Shown here: in pieces, positions 47,070 through 56,960 of the stretch | Numbering within the stretch: position 1 is the stretch's first letter | Layout: each line of letters starts with the position of its first letter | From: Chondrus crispus | Taxonomy: Eukaryota; Rhodophyta; Florideophyceae; Gigartinales; Gigartinaceae | Reading direction: 5' to 3' | NCBI RefSeq assembly: GCF_000350225.1 | Contig: NW_005178734.1 | Coordinates: 621,159-685,158 of the forward strand | DNA length: 64,000 nt | Translations under genes and position numbers: made by a program | The notes under the pieces: generated by a model | Told to the model about the DNA's origin: nothing | Seen by the model: the letters and a program-made list of their open reading frames with translations, nothing else | The model's database searches: none

Positions 47070-47382
47070 CGCCTCCGCCCGCCGACGGGGGTGAGCGCGC
47101 GGACGGTTCCAAGCCCCGAGGGGAACGGGTACGTAGGGAAAGAATAACTAAGGAAAGGATCAAGGGGAGGGCCATTTATCGTACCGAAGGGAAAGAGGGA
47201 CCTGTTTCTACTAGCCAGGCAGCGTCAACGACCAGCTTCCTCGCCTATCTCCGTGTTGTCGGGGTCGTACGACGACGTCGGGCAGTAACTGGGGTGACGT
47301 GGCGGAGTTGCCCTTACCTTCGCAAGGGAGGGCATCGCAGTGGCGGCGTAGCGAGCCTCACCGAGGTGGCCCTCACCGCCAC
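47070..47382. other. Ty3-1 post-pol region beside Ty3-3 break
   Basis: GC-rich DNA starting at the Ty3-3 truncation point; no gene seen. It should continue the Ty3-1 sequence interrupted at 37490, unless bases were lost with the Ty3-3 5' end. Confidence 0.4.
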
Positions 47383-49100
47383 CTACGAGACCTCCAGTAG
47401 GCGGGAGGTCGGACCCCAGGTGAGCGTACGGATCGCAGGGTACGGGACGACGGCTCGGAGCGTCACCTTCTGCGACATCGGATGCAGCCCACTTGGCGCT
47501 GCACAAATCGCCCGGAGCTCGTCGCGCTCCGCACGGTAGCGGTCACGGTCAGCACTGAGAGGTGCGACGGATTGGGAGTAACGAAGCGAGGAGGCACGAA
47601 GCGCCTCCACCTCCCTCTGAGCATGATGGAACTGCGAAGCTAGTGAGGCCCGTTCGGCGCCGAGGCGTCGAGCCTCGTCGCTCCTGGCTTGGTACCAGCC
47701 CGCCATCGTGCTCAGCAGCGCTCGGGCAGACCAGATACGATCCCGGGAATGCCCCAAAGCGCGCAGTAATTCGGGTATCGACTCGAGCTCACCCGGCGAT
47801 AGGACACGATCCGCAAACTCACCCGGCGCAGGTCCGCCCTCCAAGGAACGGAGCGGCGGGACAGGCAGTATTTCGGGGGGTCCTCGGCTGCCCCGAAGAG
47901 GCGTTTCGGTGTAGATGGGACTCGCGATGCGAAATGGATTCGATCCCACTGCCAACACGTGCGGTGACTCAGCGTCCAGATCCCGGTAACGCTTGCAACG
48001 CGCTGCACTGGTAGCGGTGCTCACACCGCTGCGGGACACCGACGATCCGGTTGGTGGTGGTCTTACGACGGGTCGCGATGCGAACGCGTCCGCGCGGACG
48101 TCGTACAGTAAAAAGACACTCCATTCGCCGGTGGAGAGGTCAGTCCACGGGCGGTGGGTTCCCCACCCCTCCGGCACGGCGGAGGAGATCCAAGATGGCG
48201 GTATACGTCCACACGACGTGTGTGGACTCCCGGTCGGACGGATTCAAGGACACCTTGGGGAGCCCCGGCGTCACTCTCCCCAAGAAATCCAACGTCGGGG
48301 TGGGCTGGAGGAACACCCTGCCGTTCACACCCATCTCGGTGCTGACGGCGTTGCACACCGACCACGCCCACTCCCGTTTGCAGTTAGACAAGAGACACTC
48401 ATACGCCGGGTGGTCCTTTTCTAGGAAGGCGGACCCGAAGTATTTAAGAACAAACGGGAGGAGCCGGTGGAATCCCAGCGAAGGGAAGGAGTCCCGAACC
48501 ACGGCGGGGAGTGTGGGGAAATCGGCGGGGGACAGTCCATGCTCGAAGCATGGCCGAGCGGAACACGCGCCCATCCTTTTCATCGGCTCGGCGATATGCC
48601 GACCAGTCGCGATGGGCGACCGCGATAGAGTGTATTCTCATCAAGGCACTGGCCGACTTCTGAAGCGCGACTAACGGCTTCGAGAACGCATAAGGTCGGG
48701 GGCACACGTACAGGCCGTACGTCGCGGGGCAGAGCCCCGCGACCTCGGCAAGGACGAACGGCTGCGAATCCTTTCCGCTGGGAAGGCAGAGGGCCGAGGC
48801 CATCTGATCGACGTACTCAGCCTCGGCCACGCTATACACGAACGTACGGTCGCAGGGGATTTCGCCGGGGATTTGGTATCCGGCACCATGGCCCTCCGCC
48901 ATGAGGCTGACGAGCGCCGCCGCGGCCTGATCGATAAGGCCGGCGCCCCTGATCTTGAGGATGCGGGCAAGATCAGGGCGCAACTCGGGTTGAGAAATTA
49001 TCTCGACTATCGTCACGCCCGAACGGGCATCGCGACCCGAAGGAACGGGAGACGGCTCAACGGTAGGGGCGCGGACCGTTCGTAGACCGCGCCCAGCCAC
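47383..49100 (-). pseudogene. antisense accessory gene of Ty3-1, decayed
   Basis: Three overlapping minus-strand stretches (49100-48444, 48583-48140, 48177-47383) read as one protein of ~550 residues with two shifts. Segments: AALVSLMAEGHGAGYQIPGE, VYSVAEAEYVDQMASALCL, LYVCPRPYAFSKPLVAL, RDWSAYRRA, then HGLSPADFPTLP, LPFVLKYFG, AYECLLSNC, and a C-terminal coiled-coil-like tail rich in Arg, Glu and Ala (ARRLGAERASLASQF). Position, strand and length match the antisense gene of Ty3-2, and the middle shows weak but ordered similarity to it (DW, then an AML/AVL helix, then LS..D..LP). No true start is visible; an in-frame stop precedes 49100. Confidence 0.5.
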
Positions 49101-49328
49101 CTCGTCGGGCTATCAAGGACATGCTGCGCAGGGCGAACGGCGGCGCTACGGTACAGCTCGGACGCATGTGCTGGGTTGAGAGAGATGAGACGAGCGCGAT
49201 GCGGAGCCAAAGAGCAAAGCTGACCGTGACAGAGAAGTGGGAGGACTCCCCAACGGGAAACAGAAATCGACGAGCGAAAGACGAGCGGAGCTCGTCAGCC
49301 CTGGACAGGTAACCCCGTACTCGCGCAT

Positions 49329-49361
49329 GTGAACGCGGACGTTCACGCTTGAGGGGGGGCC
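49329..49361 (+). repeat. hairpin plus polypurine tract, copy 2
   Basis: Same GTGAACG-CGGA-CGTTCAC stem-loop and G7-CC tract as 35607-35639, one base before the 3' LTR. This copy is in the proper place to prime plus-strand synthesis. Confidence 0.85.
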
Positions 49362-49362
49362 G

Positions 49363-50001
49363 TGTAGCATAACCGCCGACTACTGTACTATATATTAGAT
49401 ATAGAATTAGATCTAACGCTGTAAGGTAAGGACCTTACAACGTGCGCGCGCATACCTTACAGCGCGCGCGCACCAACACGTGTACCCCACGTGTAGCACA
49501 CGTGTGCTGTCAGCCCCGACGGCTGACAGCGTTACAGTGCGGGCCGGGCCGCACTGTCTACAGTAAGCCGACTACAGTACAGTCCGTACTGTTCTGTAGA
49601 CGGTTAATTAACTTGTACAATAAATATAGGGAGCGACCGCCGGCGGGGGAGGGACCAAGCTGGGCAACCCTCCACCGACGGACGAACACCCAGCTTACTC
49701 TACTCACACCGCTGTTCCGCGAGTAGTTACCACCGAGCGGGTAGGGGACGTGCCCGACACCACGGCGAGCTGCGATCCGCCTCCGCCCGTCAGTACCGGA
49801 TCGTCAACCGGTACTGCTCCGGGGCGCCGAGGCGTCGATCCGCTCGCCTACGCGCGCGTCCCCACCGACCACGCTCTACCACCCGCTACCGGCCCGCTTC
49901 CGGTGGCGTTGGTTGGTTCAAGACCCTCTGTACGCCGATCCGGGGTCTTCCGCCGAACATCGCAAACACCCCTCCGCCGTGTGTGGGGTGTTTATGCGAC
50001 A
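49363..50001 (+). repeat. Ty3-1 3' LTR
   Basis: 639 bp, partner of 12393-13032, followed by the GATGG target duplication at 50002-50006. The hairpin array is kept at 49442-49596. Confidence 0.93.
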
Positions 50002-51550
50002 GATGGTCGCCCTTGTGCTTGATATCTCATATAATCTTTGTGTCCGAAGACTTTTACAAAAGAGGAGAGATCCTCTTGCACTTTGCTCTTTACAGAACCA
50101 ATTTGAAAGTTTATGTTGCTCGAATCAAGAACCTCATCTGAACTGTGTTTCCAGGTTTCACAAGCCAAGTCAATAATTTCGTTTTCTCCATCAACATAAT
50201 CAACTTGGTACTTGTTGTCATTTTTGCTGATAGCTGCAACTTTTTCGGTATAGAACTCATGATCAATAGGCCAGTAAACATCAATCATGTTACCTACGAC
50301 AGGAGTCGATGTTCGGCTTTTCTGATTGTCGTCATCGTATTCTGCTTCAACATTTCTAGCAGTTGAGAAACTATCTGTATTAGATCCATCTGCAGACTCT
50401 GAAGCGCACAATTCATCAATACGTTCATCAAGCGATGGTCGATCATGTTGATAGCCTCTATGACGACAGTTGCGAACATGTTTTCAAAATTGCAGGACGA
50501 ACATCTTCAATCGCCGCACTGATGTGACTGCCATTCTTACCTGGAACTGTAACGGTTCCCTAATTCTTGTCAAAAGCAAGTATTGTCTTCGGTGATGACC
50601 ACCATACACGCTTACGTTTTTCATGCCTGACGAATATTTGTACCAAATCACCAACGTTAACGAGATGGTCAACTATCGACTTCGATCTTAGAATTCTTGT
50701 TAGCTTTCTCTTTGCAGCTAAATCTTCATTTGCCTTAACTATGACATGTGGAACAGGAACCGGGAAAGAACCTGACAGAGCAGGTCTAGTGTATCCTTTT
50801 GCTAGCTCACGAACCGAGCACATATCATTCCCATAAAGATCATTAGAAATTCTCAAAGCCTGTTGCATCAAGAGACATTCATTCGGCGGTGTTATGTCAG
50901 TCGCATCAGCCTTCAAGCGTAAAGAGATATATCTAATAACTCTGGTTTTTGGATTCAATCACGTTCTTGTTATGTCGACGCGGCGGCATTGGTCGAATCT
51001 CAACACCAACATTTTTTAAGTATGAAAGGAACTGCTCATTTTGAACGTTGCATCAAACAGAACGGTTTTTGGGACCAAAAACTGAGAATTCCAAGATAGC
51101 TCAAACACAGAAATCGCTTCGGTCATTGCTGTGGTGTCGACAACATCACCAATCGAGTATCGTGAAACTAAATCCATCATATGAAAAACTGTATTTCCAT
51201 CCAGATGTAAATGGTCAATACAAATAACTTCATTAAATCCTCGGTTGATCGTGGTTAAGGAAACTTTCCTGGGACCTTTGGGTTCATGGGCAGTTGCACA
51301 GCTTGAACACTTCTCCAGGACAGTGGCCAAATATTTTTGAGCATCAACATTCCAAAGCTGATTGCTTTCTAGTAATTTATTAATGTCTGTTGAGTGCAGA
51401 GCCTCCAGATCTTTCAGTGACGTACACAAAGGGCCGGCGCACGGACGTTCGACAGCTCCAGTGATTCGCCCCATGCTGTGCCACTTCTCTGCATACCATA
51501 CAGTCAATTACATCATGGATGATAGGTGATAGAGTGTCTGACCAAGATTT
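50002..51550 (-). pseudogene. copia-2 integrase and linker relic
   Basis: Minus-strand Ty1/copia integrase and the region before RT. 51507-51016 has CSSCATAHEPKG (zinc-finger CxxC), EVICIDHLHLDGN with the first catalytic Asp region, and DLVSRYSIGDVVD. 50958-50560 has the integrase tail ending KRVWWSSPKTILAFD. 50411-50002 is an acidic linker with a small domain DVYWPIDHEFYTEKVAAI ending near ACETWK. The frame leaves at GATGG (50002-50006) and resumes at 12392 in the RT relic, which proves that Ty3-1 split one gene. The 5' part (gag, protease) is missing beyond ~51550. Stops and shifts make it non-functional. Confidence 0.85.
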
Positions 51551-51815
51551 TGTAGAGCACTCTTAGCGCAGACCCGGGAGCAGTCCCGGAGAGTTGTTAG
51601 CATTTATTCCCTTTTCAGTCAAAACATGAAACAGCTCCTAGCCCAGTACTTAAGTACATGGGGCTGGGAGCACCCAAACGTTTACAAAAAGGTACACAAG
51701 TAAAGACAACAAGTTTATTTCAAGAGTTTATGGGCCTCTCAGCTACGCTCTACACTGCTGATTGTTTTTAGTGTGACACAAACGATTCGGACATACGCAA
51801 CTTCCTAGTACCACG
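51551..51815 (+). repeat. possible copia-3 5' LTR and leader
   Basis: Between the end of copia-2 similarity and the copia-3 gag start. TGTAGAGCACTC could be an LTR start at 51551 and AGTGTGACA (near 51778) an end. It holds two nested inverted repeats: CCGGGA/TCCCGG near 51571-51586, and a stem around AGCCC/GGGCT whose loop contains the palindrome GTACTTAAGTAC. No partner LTR was found, so the boundaries are tentative. Confidence 0.35.
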
Positions 51816-52640
51816 ATGACAGATTTTACGGACAACGTGGATACGACTCGCCATCGAATTGAACGCTTGAACCCCAACAACTACTACCTATGGTCCAAGA
51901 AAATGGAACTGGTTCTTCGGAGAAAAGGACTTTGGGGTATCGTGTCGGGGGAAGAGCTCCTACTGCCTAAAGAAAGGCTCAAGGATCTCAAAAAGTTTCA
52001 AAGACGTAAAGACACGGCTCTGAGTGACGTACTTTTATTAATAGATGATGCGTCCAGTGCCGCAGTAGTACACCTCCGTGACCCAAAAAACGGTTTGGTA
52101 CGAGCTGGAGAGAATATATCAAGCCGTATCCGAAGCAGCAGTTGACTCTCTTCTTGTTCAATATCAAGCCATGAAGATGAGGTTGAGAGAAAATGTTTCA
52201 CAGTATGTGAATAGATTAATGCAACTCGAAAATAAGCTTGCCGCTATTGGAAAGACTATGGCCAAAGACGAAAAAAAGCGTGCGTTGCTGCGTGGTCTCA
52301 CATCCGATTTCAAGGTGATAGCTCAAGTCATCCGTGCGATGAGCAAAGAAACTACCGAGGACGTCGGGATGTTGATCACCCATGTAATGTAGCTGCATGA
52401 CAACGATGGAACTGGTGATAAAGCTGAAACTTCCACGGCTTTCTGAGCAACGCAACAGAAAGAAAAAATGTTTCCACTGCGGACGCCAGGGACATGTGAA
52501 GCTTGATTGCTTTCATAGCCCCGAGAGAAGCAGGTATCGAAACGCAACAAGCAGCCGTTGGGTTGGCCGCCCTCAATCCGGATCTAGAAATAGCAACAAA
52601 AGCGCCAATACGACTGGATCTGGCTTCATAACAATTTTCG
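51816..52640 (+). pseudogene. copia-3 gag fragment
   Basis: ATG at 51816. The start resembles copia Gag (NPNNYYLWSKKMELVLRRKGLW, followed by VVHLRDPK). After a one-base shift near 52090 it continues as VWYELERIYQ, QYVNRLMQLENKLAAIGKTM and KKRALLRGLTSDFKV, and after a second shift a zinc knuckle CFHCGRQGHVKLDC at about 52470-52515. Similarity ends near 52640, where the minus-strand copia-4 begins. Protease and pol are absent. Copia-3 and copia-4 Gag are related (shared ENKLAAI and KKRALLRGLT). Confidence 0.8.
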
Positions 52641-52660
52641 CAAAATGCCTCACATCCCCC

Positions 52661-54730
52661 ATAGGCATAGGCCTTGCTTCCAAACTTGCGAATGTTTGAT
52701 AGGTCAGGCTTGTCTCCGTTGATGCATTCGTACGGTGTCATGTCCTTGTAATTACCATCTGGGGTAAACATACGGTTGCGAAGGTGGTTCGAGAAGTTTA
52801 CAGCTTCAGTCCACAGCCGGTTTTTGTTGGGCAGGGCATCAGCAGCCGCTATCATCGTACGAGACATATCCAGCAGAGTCCTTTTTAGTCCCTCGTCTTT
52901 GCTGTTTGACTCTGGTGAATATGGTGCACTAAACACTTGCAAAATGCCACGATCGTAGAACCATTTCTTCAGGTCTTTGGGAAGGAACTCCGTTCCGTTG
53001 TCAGACCGTATCCGCTTTACGAATGACGTTCCGCATTTACCATTCTGCATCCTCTCCAGTTCAAGTTTCATAGACTTTACAGCATCTCCTGCATCGGCGT
53101 TTGGCATCAAGAAGCGCACCATTGAGAACGCAGAAGCGTCGTCGTAAAGTGTTATGAAGTATTGGCAACCGGCAAGCGAGGCGTTTTTGAAGGGTCTTAC
53201 TAGATCGGTGTGTACCAGATCAAGAGGCCCTCTAGTCTTTCTAGACTTTGAACGAAAGGGTCGAGGGGATTTTGTGGACTTGGAGAGTTTGCAAGGTTCA
53301 CAGTTAGGCAGATCCTTTATGTCTTGTAGGTGGATCCCACGTACAAGAGGAAGAGACTCTTTCATTGTCGACTCGCTAGCACGGCCCAGTCTTTGGAGCC
53401 ACTCCATTTGGGAGACCGCCAAAGTAGAGTCAAGGGCCTTCAGATTCGAGTTTAGTACCGCTTCGTACAGTCCAGCAGTACTTTGTTCGATTCCGTCAAG
53501 GTACTCCACTTTCCCGTCCCTTGTAGTCATTTGACTCATACAACCTCCATTGTGGTCAGAGTCAAAATTAATGTTCAGCTTAGCCTTCCTCATCCGGCTA
53601 ACGGATATCAAGTTGCAGACCAGCGTTGGGACACACAAAACGCCAGTGAGGCGTACTGTACTCGTCGTACCACGCACTGTGGTCGTACAGATAATTGAAC
53701 TAGTACCAACGACGTCTGCCGGTTTTCTCGTTCCGACGGATACACGATGCCCTTTGGTGGGCTTCTCGAGGATCTCGAATAGTGAGATGTCATTGCACAT
53801 GTTTGTGGAGGCCCCCGAGTCAATGTAGCATTTGTCACGCAGCGTGCCGGCAAGATTCGTTTTGGTATGGTCACTTGTAGATGCTAGTGAAATGTCGACG
53901 TATGCACTGCTATCGTCACCTGACGGTTTGTGATGGTAGTTCTTCCTGCGGTTGTTCATTGGAGCCTGCGGTTGGCCACAGTTGCGGAGTCTGTCAATGC
54001 GCCTCTTGGCAAGCTGAGGCCTGTAGCTCGGGCTGTCAGGATTAAAGAAGCAGTCCTGCCTCAGATGCCCGACCTTCCTGCAGAAGTCACAATTCCTCTC
54101 CCTCATACTCAGTGCTGTTCCTATGCTTCCAGCGCCAGAGGGAGATTGTAATTCGAGTTCAACTTCGCAGGCCATGAGATAGGCCAAAGCGTAGTGATAC
54201 CCCTTTCCAGTGGCCTTAGCTACCCCTGCATGGACAGCGAAGCTCGGAGTCAGACCTCGAAGCAGCGCTCGCTTCTTCTCAGTTTCAGTAAGGCAATGTC
54301 GAATAGCAGCGAGTTTGTTCTCGATTCCATTCAGTCGGTTCGAGAACTGAAGGACCTTCTCGCCTTCTTCCATGTGTGCGTTCTGGTAGTGACTTAGATA
54401 CGTATCAACGCGAGCCTCGAACACTGTAGAGGACATGGTCTGAAGCGAGTCTCATAGTTTGCTTGGGTCGCGGAGGGTGATTACTGAAGCGCTGATCGAG
54501 TTATCAATCGTTTGAACGATGGTGGTAAGCACCAGGTCTTTGCTTATCTCATACTTCGCGAGATCCGCAGCGTCAGATGGTGGACGCTCATTTCCTGATA
54601 CGAAGGTCCAGAGTCCCTCAGCACGTAGTATGAACCCCATCTTGTGCGCCCAGAGATAGTAGGTCTCAGACGTCAGTGAGGCGATTCCGTATCTCGATGT
54701 ATCGACGACTTCATCTCTTGCAGAATCCAT
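52661..54730 (-). pseudogene. copia-4 gag, protease and integrase
   Basis: Minus strand from ATG 54730. The first Gag part (TYYLWAHKMGFILRAEGLW...ASVITLRDPSKL) ends at a TGA near 54454 where a Trp is expected; the frame then stays open to 52376. Order: Gag helices (ENKLAAI, KKRALLRGLT), zinc knuckle CDFCRKVGHLRQDC, protease with YIDSGAST, integrase zinc finger ending CEPCKLSKS, and core with VHTDLVRPF, RSDNGTEF and the ESNSKDEGLKRT region (the expected E is shifted or lost). It ends within FGSKAYAY at about 52661, where copia-3 begins. RT and RNase H are missing. Confidence 0.85.
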
Positions 54731-54947
54731 CACGCTTGCTTCCCGCTCTGCGGTCTCTGATGATCGCGGTGCCTTCCTTTCTCAACGAGGATCGGAGCGA
54801 TGCTCTACAATCACACGGATAGTTCTTGCACAATTTACAGAGGCTGCAGAGATGACGCACGAACGCAATTCGTAGCGATTCGACTTCAGCAGATACAGTA
54901 GCGGTGACAGATCGTCCAAGGCGTTAGATAGTTTGCAATCAGCGTCC
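54731..54947 (-). other. copia-4 leader between primer site and gag
   Basis: 217 bp without an open frame of note, lying between the primer-binding site and the gag start. Confidence 0.4.
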
Positions 54948-54961
54948 TGGGTGCCATAACC
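54948..54961 (-). promoter_or_regulatory. copia-4 primer-binding site, half-tRNA type
   Basis: Minus strand reads GGTTATGGCACCCA, close to the GGTTATGGGCCCA used by Drosophila copia, which pairs with the anticodon stem-loop of initiator tRNA-Met. It follows a TTATCA that would end the LTR. Confidence 0.6.
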
Positions 54962-55386
54962 TGATAAACTTCAGTGTGGTAGTGGTCGTTGCAATTTACC
55001 TTTGTTGATCTGTGGCACAGGCGCTGCCGTGGCCCGGGTCTGTGCGCTTAAGTACACGGCTCTGTCGTAGCTATAATACAGGTGCTATGTAACTACAGTA
55101 TCTGTAATTAGCCTTATCTTTGCCGTATTGCACTAATGGCATCCGTATGGCTATGGGGGGACTAACCCGCTATCGGGTATAGGAGATGTTAGATTTGTAG
55201 GGATCCGGCGTCGGCGCAAATGCATTCGCACGAGTGGACGCTCAAATCTGGGGGACCCTGATTTCGAGAGCGTTTTCAACAATTCCAATTTTGGGTCCGA
55301 TTTTGAACCCACAAATTCGCCCATCGGGGCACTACAGTACTAACCCTGTGGCGGATCAAGGTTGATAATGGTGTCGCCTTCAACAA
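54962..55386 (-). repeat. probable copia-4 5' LTR, far edge unclear
   Basis: By position the LTR starts at 54962 on the plus strand and extends for an unknown distance. The short LTR of copia-5 (~149 bp) suggests 150-200 bp. It contains TACAGTA motifs and a CTTAAG near 55046. The remainder to 55386 has no identifiable content. Confidence 0.35.
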
Positions 55387-56155
55387 GCGCCGTGTCTGCC
55401 TGTGGCAATGTGAGGAGAAAATATCCAGTGCGGTTCACCATCAACAAGGGCTTGGTCGAGCTCGGTTGGAGACTATCTCTATTAGACTGCTTGCGATTCT
55501 AGCTGTTTTTGTGGGACTGAATGAACTTCGCCTGAGGGCATCGCTGCATTGATAGCATGGCCGCAAGATATTGGGGAAATCGCATGATGAGTGCTCTATT
55601 CAGACAACCCCAACTCGCATGCATGTACCGTGGAAGAGGAGGAGGACACTTTTCAATTGGAAAGAACGCCCAGCGGATCGAAAACCGCAGCTTCACCAAA
55701 CTGTAATCTCTCCACCATTCTTATTCCTGACATTATGCGCTGTTGCTAGTCGGTAAGGACATGGCTGTAACCGTGCGTGCTCTTTGCAAAGGAATGGGAG
55801 TTCTGTTTTTGATTAGGGGGGCTGTGAGCAAGCGCATGTAGGCGCACCATCAGCACGCTCCTGCATTTGTAGTTATTGCACCTGTGAACTCTCATCAGTA
55901 CTTAAGCATAGGTCGGTGTGCGACAGATTTCGACCGCACAAACCCACAGCCTTCAACAACCTTCAGCAACAAACAAAGCAAAGGCACTCTCTCGAATTTT
56001 CAACAAACTCCAAAATGTCTCGCAGCTTCATGTCCATCTTCGCTCTCTTCACTCTCTTCGCTGCCATGTTTGTCCAGACCGAAGCTGCAACCTGCCTGTG
56101 TGTCTGCCGCACCAACGTTTATAGCGCCCTCGGCAAGTGCGGTCGCAGATTAAGC
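55387..56155 (+). repeat. third, partial copy of the 2.35 kb repeat
   Basis: Direct-orientation copy of about 2551-3320 of the left arm, more diverged than the two arms are from each other, with substitutions and a few small gaps. It begins at AGCGCCGTGTCTGCC and stops abruptly after GGTCGCAGATTAAGC inside the peptide gene. Confidence 0.9.
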
Positions 56156-56179
56156 GAACGGCATCAATGTACTTGTTGA
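56015..56179 (+). pseudogene. secreted cysteine-rich peptide, truncated copy 3
   Basis: 54 codons. The signal peptide (MSRSFMSIFALFTLFAAMF) and first cysteine cluster (CLCVC) are kept, with changes such as Asp to Tyr and Glu to Lys. After CGRRLS the repeat ends, and the frame runs into unrelated DNA, adding ERHQCTC before a stop. The CCCY tail and two middle cysteines are lost, although two new cysteines are gained by chance. It may be translated, but is probably a broken duplicate. Confidence 0.6.
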
Positions 56180-56960
56180 TGTGTCCGTGAGGTCCTTCCC
56201 CACTTTCCGGTGAATGTGTCTTAATGTTTGAAGCGGAAAGCCATTTTTTGTGCGATTTGTGACTCTGAATCACATCTTCCCGGGTGGCGATTTCTTGTGC
56301 GAAGAGAGGTATCCAGTTCATTCTCATTGTTAATACGTATACTTGCTCGGCTACTCTTCTTATGTTGAACGAGTCTCTCATAAGCAAAAAGCGATGTTAC
56401 CGTTGTCCGAGTATAAAAAGTTTCAATACTTCCCGTGCGATGCGGTCCGTGGCTGGATTCGTGTTAAACTCCACACCTCCTGCACGTACGAAGTCATGGA
56501 TAATTCTGAACACTGACGTGGTGCCCTTTAGTATGTTCATTGAGTACAGGGATTAAACGGGATTGTCTTCACGGGCTTTCTCAGTTATTTATGTGTCAAC
56601 CTCATTACCGGATTGCCGATGGGTAATGCATAGTGAAATAACTGATATAACATGGCGATGAACCGGAGAAGATGACTGATATAATTTTAGTTCCATAGTA
56701 AGGGTCTTCATAACTGTCTCATCAATCACGTTCCTCATTCTGTTTCGTGTGTCACAGTTTTCAGTTCTTCTTCAAAAACTTCGTTCTCCAGCCTGGATTG
56801 GTCCGCCGGGGTAGCTATTTCCTCGACGAGGTCCAGTACCGAAATGGATTCCTCCTCGTCACTTGCCCAACTTACTACAGGCGTGCGGGGTAGGAATCAT
56901 GCACCGAGGGTGGGCTCTTCTGAGTCCTCCGCAAGGGCGTGCGTTCCGCCGAATTTTCTT
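56160..56960 (-). pseudogene. unrecognised decayed coding stretch
   Basis: Minus-strand segments look once-coding though broken by stops and shifts: DEEESISVLDLVEEIATPAD near 56800-56860, VFRIIHDFVRAGGVEFNTNP near 56480, and an open run at 56387-56160 (NIRRVAEQVYVLTMRMNWIP, REDVIQSHKSHKKWL). No family is recognised. It abuts the end of the third repeat copy, so it may belong to whatever that copy was inserted into. Confidence 0.4.

Larger units (their letters stand above)
12393..50001 (+). mobile_element. Ty3-1, Ty3/gypsy element split by three insertions
   Basis: Bounded by 640/639-bp LTRs and a GATGG duplication. Without Ty3-2, the solo LTR and Ty3-3 the element is ~12.7 kb. Own parts: LTR 12393-13032; primer site from 13034; gag 13110-15644; PR and RT 15679-17873; RT end and RNase H 32219-32702; RNase H end, integrase and chromodomain 33638-35630; post-pol region 35640-37490 and 47070-49362 with antisense frames; LTR 49363-50001. 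PR-RT-RH-INT order places it in Ty3/gypsy. All coding parts are broken by stops, shifts or small deletions, and the LTRs differ at several sites, so it is older than its guests. Confidence 0.92.

Noticed and set aside
37486..47075. Target duplication for Ty3-3
   Set aside because: CAGCT beside its LTR has no matching partner at the 47069 end, which is a truncation, so none can be claimed.
12393..50001. Reading 12393-50001 as one giant 37.6 kb retroelement
   Set aside because: Internal LTR pairs with their own target duplications and rejoining pol frames show it is a 12.7 kb element with nested guests.
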